DNA from: Lentibacillus sp. Marseille-P4043
GTDB taxonomy: Bacteria; Bacillota; Bacilli; Bacillales; Amphibacillaceae
DNA: 64,000 bases
Assembly (NCBI RefSeq): GCF_900258515.1
Contig: NZ_LT984884.1
Coordinates: 3,830,633-3,894,632, forward strand
Direction of reading: 5' to 3'
Below the pieces are notes generated by a model. It saw nothing but the letters and a program-made list of their open reading frames with translations, did no database searches and was not told the DNA's origin. Positions 58,044 to 64,000 of this stretch are shown here, in pieces. Position 1 is the stretch's first letter. Each line of letters opens with the position of its first letter. Both the position numbers and the translations under genes were made by a program.

Positions 58044-59414
58044 CTACTTCTCCACCTTCTCCAATTCACTCACAAATGCTGGCTTCCGCTGATAGGTTTG
58101 CTTTAGTTCATGAACCATGTCACAAAATTTTGATTCCCCACACGCCTCTTCATATGCTTTCAATTTGCGGCACACGTGACGGTACTCCTTCCTTTCCGAC
58201 GCTTCCTCCGCTTCCCATTTAATATACCCTGTAAACATATCCTCAACCTTATCCTTATAATCGTCCAACAAGTACGGATAAAGTTCTAGAATAGTAGATG
58301 GTGATTGTTCGCAATATTTAAGAATTTTATCGCTCTGATTTTCAGCTTTTGCGATGTATTCATATACATGTGGCAAGTAGCCGGATTTATTTTCAAACTC
58401 AGCAAATATTCCCTCAATGACAGGCTTCCATTCGTCTGGAGAATATAAATCTTTCAACTTACCATATGCTTCATATTGATTATCATAAACAAACTCGATT
58501 AGGACTTCTTTTTGTTTGTCAACATCTTCTAGCGCTTCATATACCTGCAACCGATATTCTTTCCACTTTTTAATGAGGCCAGGGAAGTTGCTGTCGTTTT
58601 CCTCTCCATCCTCACAAATTTTTAATGCAGATGCATAATTTCCATTGGCCATTTCTTTTTCAATCGCCTTTTCCCTAAACTCATCAAAATCCATATTGTC
58701 CCTAATAAGCTGTTCCGCCTTCTCTGACTCGCCATTTCGCTCCAAGATTTTCAATTGCAGTTCTTTAATTGACTGTTGATCGTCATCCGATGACCAAGAT
58801 GAGCTCGTTGAAATTTCCCTTAAAAGCTTATCCAGTGTCTCCTCCAGCTTCTGTCTGGCGGTGGACCGGGCAGAATAAATCGTACACACATCCAGTAGTT
58901 CATAACGCGTATCGTCCCAGCCGTCATATCGCTTGTGTGTTGCTTCCTTTAAGATCAGTTTAAACATATTATCTTGTACACGGTGATTTGTAGATAGAAG
59001 TGCCATAGAAGATGCGTCTTTTAGAAGGGTAATGCTTTGATTAATGATATAACCGATATCCCCACCGGAGTCATCCGCATATTGAAACATGTCAATCGCA
59101 ATAGAAACTACCGCAATGCCCAGACGAATCGCAGTCTCCTCTTCCCCATTGACAAGCTTATCCCGGCCTTTATCAAGCACCATTTCCGCTCCCTGAAGTG
59201 CAGCATGAACATTTCGCCAGGAGATGAACCCTCGTCTCTTATTCTCATTTATGTACTGTCGAATTAATTGTTTACTAGCCTTCACTTCATCGTTAGGGCT
59301 GATTAGTTTAAATTCCACTTTCTTCTCCACATTCTCATCCCCATCGATCAAATCCATGACTAATTCAACCAATTCTGCTTTTGTAAGCTTCGAAACTTTT
59401 TTATGTAAATCCAA
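58044..59414 (-). CDS. Large helical protein of unknown function
   Basis: 456 residues, almost entirely charged helices with acidic runs (GDENVEKKVEF, EKEMANGNYASALKICEDGEENDSNF). Repeated helical pairs in the second half look TPR-like (NGESEKAEQLIRDN, YASALKICEDG, YIAKAENQSDKIL). Resembles the C-terminal part of SWIM zinc-finger-associated Bacillus proteins, but no zinc motif is present here. No signal peptide. Single gene. Confidence 0.6.
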   Translation of the reverse strand: MDLHKKVSKLTKAELVELVMDLIDGDENVEKKVEFKLISPNDEVKASKQLIRQYINENKRRGFISWRNVHAALQGAEMVLDKGRDKLVNGEEETAIRLGIAVVSIAIDMFQYADDSGGDIGYIINQSITLLKDASSMALLSTNHRVQDNMFKLILKEATHKRYDGWDDTRYELLDVCTIYSARSTARQKLEETLDKLLREISTSSSWSSDDDQQSIKELQLKILERNGESEKAEQLIRDNMDFDEFREKAIEKEMANGNYASALKICEDGEENDSNFPGLIKKWKEYRLQVYEALEDVDKQKEVLIEFVYDNQYEAYGKLKDLYSPDEWKPVIEGIFAEFENKSGYLPHVYEYIAKAENQSDKILKYCEQSPSTILELYPYLLDDYKDKVEDMFTGYIKWEAEEASERKEYRHVCRKLKAYEEACGESKFCDMVHELKQTYQRKPAFVSELEKVEK

Positions 59415-59576
59415 ATTACCGGACTCCTCTCCAGAAAAAACGGTTTATTCCTTAGTTTACCATAATATATAGAATGTTTTGAAGGGACAGAGGATGGAAA
59501 GGTTGCCCACGGACTTATAGATGTATAAAACATCTCCAGTGAGGGAAGCTTGAGAAAATAAGTTAGGAGTGATTTT

Positions 59577-59786
59577 GTGGAGGAAAGCAACTCAAATGAA
59601 TTGTTCAACAAAAAGCAAATAGAGCCGAGTGATGATCGAACCGCCTACAACATTTATCAAGGTGAAATGCTGGTTGCAGAGGTTCGAGGAACAGATCCAT
59701 CCAACCAAACCATTATTCCAAAACGTGTGTTATCCGACTATGAGGAATCAAAGCTTTTTGAATATGCTAGCAATATAGGGAGTTAG
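59577..59786 (+). CDS. Small conserved hypothetical, 69 aa
   Basis: Starts at GTG seven bases after AGGAG. Contains AYNIYQGEMLVAEVRGTDPSNQTIIPKRVLSDYEESKLFEYA, a compact acidic protein with no membrane segment. I do not recognise a family. It directly precedes the minisatellite. Confidence 0.6.
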   Translation: MEESNSNELFNKKQIEPSDDRTAYNIYQGEMLVAEVRGTDPSNQTIIPKRVLSDYEESKLFEYASNIGS

Positions 59787-59897
59787 TAAGAAACATGGAC
59801 AAAGTTTTACTTTCTAAAAGATTATTTGTTTTGGCACAAAATCTATAAACTGCGACGTAACTATAGAATCGCTCTCCGCCGAACTCTTGATCAGGTT

Positions 59898-60629
59898 GAT
59901 GTTTCGCGTTTCGGGTTGATGTTCTCGCGTTCGGGACGATGTTTTCTCGCTCGCGCCGATGTTCTCGCGCTCGGGACGATGTTTTCTCGCTCGCGCCGAT
60001 GTTCTCGATCTCGCGCCGATGTTCTCGGATTCGCGCCGATGTTTCGCGTTTCGCGCCGATATTCTCGATCTCGCGCCGATGTTCTCGCGCTCGCGCCGAT
60101 GTTCTCGCTCTCGCGCCGATGTTCTCGCGTTTCGGGCCGATGTTCTCGCTCTCGCGCCGATGTTTTCCCGCTCGCGCCGATGTTCTCGCGTTCGCGCCGA
60201 TGTTTCGCGTTTCGCGCCGATATTCTCGATCTCGGGACGATGTTTTCTCGCTCGCGCCGATGTTCTCGCGCTCGCGCCGATGTTTTCCCGCTCGCGCCGA
60301 TGTTTTCCCGCTCGCGCCGATGTTCTCGCTCGCGCCGATGTTTTCCCGCTCGCGCCGATGTTCTCGCGTTCGCGCCGATGTTTCGCGTTTCGCGCCGATG
60401 TTTTCCCGCTCGCGCCGATGTTTTCCCGCTCGCGCCGATGTTCTCGCGCTCGGGACGATGTTTTCTCGCTCGCGCCGATATTCTCGATTTCGTGCCGATG
60501 TTTTCCCGCTCGCGCCGATGTTCTCGCGCTCGCGCCGATGTTCTCGGATTCGCGCCGATGTTTCGCGCCGATATTCTCGCTCTCGCGCCGATGTTCTCGC
60601 TCTCGCGCCGATGTTTTCTCGCTCGCGCC
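59898..60629. repeat. Minisatellite: 37 tandem units of ~20 bp
   Basis: Units of the type GATGTTCTCGCGCTCGCGCC run end to end; 34 of 37 are exactly 20 bases, the others 21, 18 and 13. Every unit starts GATGTT or GATATT and ends mostly in CGCGCC. Because 20 is not a multiple of 3, all frames stay open through it on several strands; long Arg/Ser-rich ORFs here are artefacts. GC content is far above the surroundings. No spacer, so not CRISPR. Confidence 0.97.
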
Positions 60630-60762
60630 GATGTTGCCTAGCTTGGGTTCAACCACTCAACCCACATTAAAGTGAAAGAAAGCGTCACAACAGGAATTTT
60701 CACTGTGTCGCATTTTTCTATCAACTACGAGGTTAAATAGCGACAAAAATTTACAAGTGACC

Positions 60763-60796
60763 AAAAAAGGCACCTTGTTCAAGGCGCCTTTTTTTA
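60763..60796 (-). terminator. Terminator after the betaine-binding protein gene
   Basis: AAAAAAGGCACCTT pairs with AAGGCGCCTTTTTT around GTTC. It ends seven bases before the stop at 60801 on the minus strand. Confidence 0.9.
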
Positions 60797-60800
60797 GTCT

Positions 60801-61688
60801 TTATTTTTCTAGCCACTCATCAACCAATTCCTGATTTTTCTCCACCCATTTGGCTGCACCATCTGCTGGGTCGTTTGCTTCGTTGACCATACTCATCAGC
60901 TCGCCAATTTGGTCATCATTCAGTTTCCAGTTTTTCAGCCATTTGTCCACCTTAGGAAAATCGTCAGCAAATCCATGGCGGGTAGCATGATAGATCTTTT
61001 CTGCCTCGCCATACGTTTTTTTCGGATCATCCAAATACTTCAAATCCATTTCCGAAAATACGCGGTGCGGACTCCAAAGCGGTGCAACAATAGGCTTGTT
61101 ATTATCTATTGCCTTGCCGATTGACGCAATCATCGCCGATTCAGAACTTTGGATCAATTCAAAGTCAAGATCATACTCATCTATCATTTCACCGGTTACT
61201 ACCATTGTTCCAGCTCCAGGTTCAAATCCTGTTATTTCGCCTTCAAATTCATCCTTATGGGCATTTAAATCCTCAATACTATTAATATCTTCCATGTATT
61301 CAGGCACAACCAAACCGACTTTAGCATTATCATACCAGGATTCTTCAGAGAAGTTGGCTTCATCTTGATAGCGCTCTAAATAACTGGCATCCTGTATTGG
61401 CAACCATACCTCAGGACTGACATCAAGGTCACCATTCGCAACACCTGCCATCTGTGCTCCCATGTCCAATAATTTTAACTCCAAATCGTAGCCTTCATCT
61501 TCTAAAATGACCTTCCACATGTTTGTAACAGCGACATTCTCTGCCCAATTGATTTGTCCCATTTTAATCGTTTGCACTTCATCTGTTTCACTTGAATCCT
61601 TTTCCTCTCCATTACTTGTACTTCCACATGCCGTGAGCACCACTAACAAAATAAACAGAATACCCACGTTCAGCTTTTTAAAAAACAT
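60801..61688 (-). CDS. Glycine betaine/proline betaine-binding lipoprotein
   Basis: About 295 residues. Lipobox signal MFFKKLNVGILFILLVVLTACG, then an OpuAC-type substrate-binding domain: MGQINWAENVAVTNMWKVIL, SPEVWLPIQDASYL, GWLVGLVVPEYM-like (KVGLVVPEYMEDINSIEDL), and SPHRVFSEMDLKYLDDPK. Aromatic residues Trp and Tyr of the binding cage are spread as in this family. No ABC or permease gene adjoins, so it is an orphan component, perhaps using ProW/OpuA subunits elsewhere. ATG at 61688 follows AGAGGT; an in-frame upstream ATG at 61709 lacks a site. Next to gbsR, hence probably osmotically and GbsR-controlled. Confidence 0.88.
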   Translation of the reverse strand: MFFKKLNVGILFILLVVLTACGSTSNGEEKDSSETDEVQTIKMGQINWAENVAVTNMWKVILEDEGYDLELKLLDMGAQMAGVANGDLDVSPEVWLPIQDASYLERYQDEANFSEESWYDNAKVGLVVPEYMEDINSIEDLNAHKDEFEGEITGFEPGAGTMVVTGEMIDEYDLDFELIQSSESAMIASIGKAIDNNKPIVAPLWSPHRVFSEMDLKYLDDPKKTYGEAEKIYHATRHGFADDFPKVDKWLKNWKLNDDQIGELMSMVNEANDPADGAAKWVEKNQELVDEWLEK

Positions 61689-61714
61689 TAAATTCATACC
61701 TCTTTTCATGTTGG

Positions 61715-62287
61715 TTATTTGTCTTCTTTTTCCGGATTTTTCGGTAAAAATTCAAAAATATCCCCTGTACGTATGCTGGACGTTAATCGTTCCAGCCAGC
61801 GATAATACACCTTTGACGATTCAAGCAATTCATAATCCGCTTTTACTTCTTCTCGTATATCTCCTGTAACGGTATCATCGTCCAAAATTTCCTGAAGATC
61901 TGCCTCAGCATGACTGATCGCTTCCATGTTCATATTTACCTCTCGCTCCCACATCTGACAATAGAATGACATAAACGAGCGGAAAAAGTCCTTCTCTGCT
62001 ACGTACGTATGTTTTCTAGAACCCCGCTGAAATGTTTTTTTCACCATCCCATTATCCTGAAGTTTACGGACGCTTGTACTCATGCTTGGTTTACTCATCC
62101 CGAGCTCTTGGCGCATTTCATCCAGATTCATTTGCTCTTTAAAATACATCATCGCATACAATTTCCCAGCGGATGGCGTCACTCCATATAAGTCCATTGT
62201 TTCAGAGATGGCACCAATCACTTGATCTTTTGCTTGTTCAAGTTTTTGTCGTACTTGTTCGTCATGCTCTTCTTGCTCATCCAGCAT
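61715..62287 (-). CDS. gbsR: GbsR, regulator of glycine betaine synthesis
   Basis: 190 residues, MarR-type winged helix of the GbsR family: LYGVTPSAGKLYAMMYFKEQMNLDEMRQELGMSKPSMSTSVRKLQDNGMVKKTFQRGSRK. In B. subtilis GbsR represses gbsAB and opuB and is released by choline. The ATG follows GGGGGTG. Divergent from the betaine aldehyde dehydrogenase gene with paired operator candidates between. The downstream gene is the betaine-binding lipoprotein, 26 bases after. Confidence 0.93.
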   Translation of the reverse strand: MLDEQEEHDEQVRQKLEQAKDQVIGAISETMDLYGVTPSAGKLYAMMYFKEQMNLDEMRQELGMSKPSMSTSVRKLQDNGMVKKTFQRGSRKHTYVAEKDFFRSFMSFYCQMWEREVNMNMEAISHAEADLQEILDDDTVTGDIREEVKADYELLESSKVYYRWLERLTSSIRTGDIFEFLPKNPEKEDK

Positions 62288-62322
62288 TTCTTCACCCCCA
62301 TATCGTTAAATAAATTAAAATT

Positions 62323-62356
62323 GTTAAATTTTTTCTTTACGAACTTAATATTAACG
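62323..62356. promoter_or_regulatory. GbsR operator candidate A
   Basis: GTTAAATTTTTTCTTTAC, followed by GAACTTAATATTAACG, is nearly identical to site B at 62494. It overlaps the -10 region of the gbsR promoter. Confidence 0.55.
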
Positions 62357-62375
62357 TTTTAAAAATTATTGTCAA
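62348..62375 (-). promoter_or_regulatory. gbsR promoter
   Basis: TTGACA (62370-62375), a 16-base spacer and TAATAT (62348-62353) on the minus strand, 61 bases before gbsR. Confidence 0.6.
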
Positions 62376-62448
62376 ATCTTGACCTGCAATAGATACATTC
62401 ACATTCTACGTGATGATAGGATTCAAGAGAATTTTAGGATTTTTCTTT

Positions 62449-62477
62449 TTGACAAATAAAAATTATCATGTTACATT
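62449..62477 (+). promoter_or_regulatory. betB promoter
   Basis: TTGACA (62449-62454), a 17-base spacer and TACATT (62472-62477), upstream of operator B. Confidence 0.65.
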
Positions 62478-62493
62478 TTATTTTGTTCAAAAC

Positions 62494-62525
62494 GTTAAAT
62501 TTTTTCTTAACAAAATTAATATAGA
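62494..62525. promoter_or_regulatory. GbsR operator candidate B
   Basis: GTTAAATTTTTTCTTAAC is an inverted repeat (GTTAA, 8 bases, TTAAC). It lies just downstream of the betB -10 box, where bound GbsR would act as a roadblock, as known for B. subtilis gbsAB. Confidence 0.6.
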
Positions 62526-62543
62526 GATTTAGGAGGGGTTACT

Positions 62544-64000
62544 TTGACCATGAAGCAACAATATATTAATGGTCAATGGGTCGATTCCATCTCAAAAAAA
62601 ACAAGAGAGATTATCAATCCATTTAATCAAGAAGTTATTGCAGTTGCAGCAGAAGGAGATATAGCGGATGCACAAATGGCAATCGCCGCTGCCAGAAAAG
62701 CGTTCGATCTCGGTCCTTGGCCGACAACGCCAGCTACTGAACGTGGCAGGATCGTTGGCAAAATTGCTGATTTCATTGAACGCGATAAAGAGGAATTAGC
62801 AGAGCTCGAGTCCCTAGATACCGGAAAAACAGTCGAGGAAAGCCGTGGGGACATGGAAGATATTGCTGGCGTCTTCCGCTATTATGCCGAAATAGCAGAT
62901 AAAGATGGTGGAGAAATTATTGATTCCCCAATACCGAATTCCGTTAGTAAGGTGGTTAAAGAACCGGTTGGTGTATGCGGACAAATCACACCATGGAATT
63001 ATCCATTACTGCAAGCGTCCTGGAAACTTGCACCAGCACTGGTTACCGGCAACACGTTAGTGATCAAGCCAAGTGAAATCACACCGCTTACCCATGTGAA
63101 AGTGTTTGAATTAATTGAAGAAGCGGGCGTACCAGCAGGCGTTGCAAATCTAGTTCTCGGAGCGGGAAATACAGTTGGTGCCGAACTTTCCAATCATGTT
63201 GATGTCGATCTTATCTCATTCACTGGCGGGATTCAAACCGGGAAAAAGATCATGCAGGCTGCAAGTGTTAATGTGAAAAAACTTGCATTAGAACTTGGCG
63301 GAAAAAATCCCAATGTTGTCTTCGCCGATGCTGATTTGGAAACAGCCATTGACCAAGCAATGAATGCGGTCTTTTTCCACGCCGGGCAAATTTGTTCAGC
63401 TGGCACTCGATTGATTGTGGAAGAAAGCATCCATGATGAATTTGTTCAGCAATTAGTAGAGCGGGTCAAAAACATCAAACTTGGCAATGGTTTTGATGAA
63501 ACAACCCAAATGGGACCGCTTATTTCTCAGGAACATTTAAACAAAGTAACCAATTATGTGGAAGCAGGCATCAAGGAAGGTGCAACTGTTGCCGTTGGTG
63601 CCAAGCGTCCGAATGATCCAGCATTGCAAAATGGCTTTTTCTACTTGCCTACCATTCTAACCAACTGTACAACTGACATGAGCGTTGTTCAGAATGAAGG
63701 GTTTGGTCCTGTCATTACGGTAGAGAAATTTACGACAGAAGATGAAGCTATCAATCTAGCAAATGACTCGATTTACGGGTTGTCCGGCGGGGTTTGGACA
63801 AAAGACATAGCCAAAGCAGAACGCTGTGTGGCCAAGATGCGAATGGGCACGGTCTGGATCAATGATTTTAACCTGTACTTCCCGCATGCACCTTGGGGTG
63901 GTTTTAAACAATCCGGCATTGGCCGCGAATTAGGAAAAACCGGGCTGGAAGAATACCAGGAAACGAAACATGTCTTCCATAATCTGAAACCAGAGCCAAT
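62544..64000 (+). CDS. betB: Betaine aldehyde dehydrogenase (cut by window end)
   Basis: Open to the window end, about 485 codons of an expected ~490. ALDH-family text: PWNYPLLQASWKLAPALVTG, catalytic Glu in LELGGKNPN, catalytic Cys in HAGQICSAGTR, EGFGPVITVEKF and INDFNLYFPHAPWGGFKQSG. Oxidises betaine aldehyde to glycine betaine with NAD. A TTG at 62544 has ideal spacing to GGAGG; the ATG at 62550 is possible. Divergent from gbsR; a choline dehydrogenase partner (gbsB) probably follows beyond the window. Confidence 0.92.
   Translation, partial: MTMKQQYINGQWVDSISKKTREIINPFNQEVIAVAAEGDIADAQMAIAAARKAFDLGPWPTTPATERGRIVGKIADFIERDKEELAELESLDTGKTVEESRGDMEDIAGVFRYYAEIADKDGGEIIDSPIPNSVSKVVKEPVGVCGQITPWNYPLLQASWKLAPALVTGNTLVIKPSEITPLTHVKVFELIEEAGVPAGVANLVLGAGNTVGAELSNHVDVDLISFTGGIQTGKKIMQAASVNVKKLALELGGKNPNVVFADADLETAIDQAMNAVFFHAGQICSAGTRLIVEESIHDEFVQQLVERVKNIKLGNGFDETTQMGPLISQEHLNKVTNYVEAGIKEGATVAVGAKRPNDPALQNGFFYLPTILTNCTTDMSVVQNEGFGPVITVEKFTTEDEAINLANDSIYGLSGGVWTKDIAKAERCVAKMRMGTVWINDFNLYFPHAPWGGFKQSGIGRELGKTGLEEYQETKHVFHNLKPEP

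Noticed and set aside
59898..60629. CRISPR-like look of the repeat array
   Set aside because: Units adjoin with no unique spacers and no cas genes are near.
59814..60675. Long Arg/Ser-rich ORFs (238-280 codons) through the repeat block
   Set aside because: A 20-base repeat lacking stop triplets opens several frames at once. Codon pattern follows the repeat, not a protein.

Overview
This window looks like chromosomal DNA of a low-GC Gram-positive bacterium of the Bacillaceae, probably a salt-tolerant genus of the Oceanobacillus/Virgibacillus/Lentibacillus kind. The evidence is AT-rich intergenic DNA, strong AGGAGG-type ribosome binding sites, TTGACA/TATAAT promoters, cre-like sites, the Bacillus families YugN, YmfJ, DUF378, YitT and MtlR, an mtlA-mtlR-mtlF-mtlD operon, and a GbsR-controlled glycine betaine synthesis locus at the right end. 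The species call is inference.

Layout. 0.5-10.4 kb (minus strand, with a divergent LysR gene): a catabolic island with a TauE-type anion exporter, two alkylsulfatase-like metallo-beta-lactamase-fold hydrolases around an ADP-forming acyl-CoA synthetase, and a TAXI-type TRAP transporter whose binding-protein gene is frameshifted in an A7 run. 10.6-14.6 kb: a small conserved gene, acetoacetyl-CoA synthetase behind a promoter and a cre site, and an uncharacterised DUF4145-like protein. 14.8-20.2 kb: the mannitol PTS operon. 20.8-31.1 kb (minus): a nine-gene operon for acyl-CoA side-chain degradation (CoA ligase, two MaoC-fold proteins, Ltp2-like thiolase-fold protein, DUF35 protein, two acyl-CoA dehydrogenases, aldehyde dehydrogenase, MFS carrier). 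Its composition and active-site pattern match the actinobacterial igr/ChsE-ChsH-Ltp2 retro-aldol system, with an aldehyde dehydrogenase added. 31.4-33.5 kb: a large HTH protein that may be a Rep-like initiator.

34-46 kb is the translation-RNA region: one rRNA operon (16S-23S-5S, minus strand, tandem promoters) followed by twelve tRNA genes and a strong terminator. It is flanked by maf and decayed maf copies, short dispersed elements, a candidate structured RNA family and an inverted pair of ~190 bp repeats. Three tRNA genes each have a displaced partial 5' copy next to a short related insert. 46-60 kb carries small housekeeping or hypothetical genes, a MarR/MFS pair, a CidA/CidB-type pair with LysR regulator, diaminopimelate dehydrogenase, YitT, aspartase and a few unknowns. 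59.9-60.6 kb is a minisatellite of 37 units, nearly all 20 bp. 60.8-64 kb is the osmoprotection locus: betaine-binding lipoprotein, GbsR and divergent betaine aldehyde dehydrogenase (cut by the window end), with paired GbsR operator candidates.

The points most worth following are the igr-like aldolytic operon in a Firmicute, the alkylsulfatase/TRAP island, the three-copy candidate ncRNA (one copy split by a small element with a structured core), and the minisatellite.
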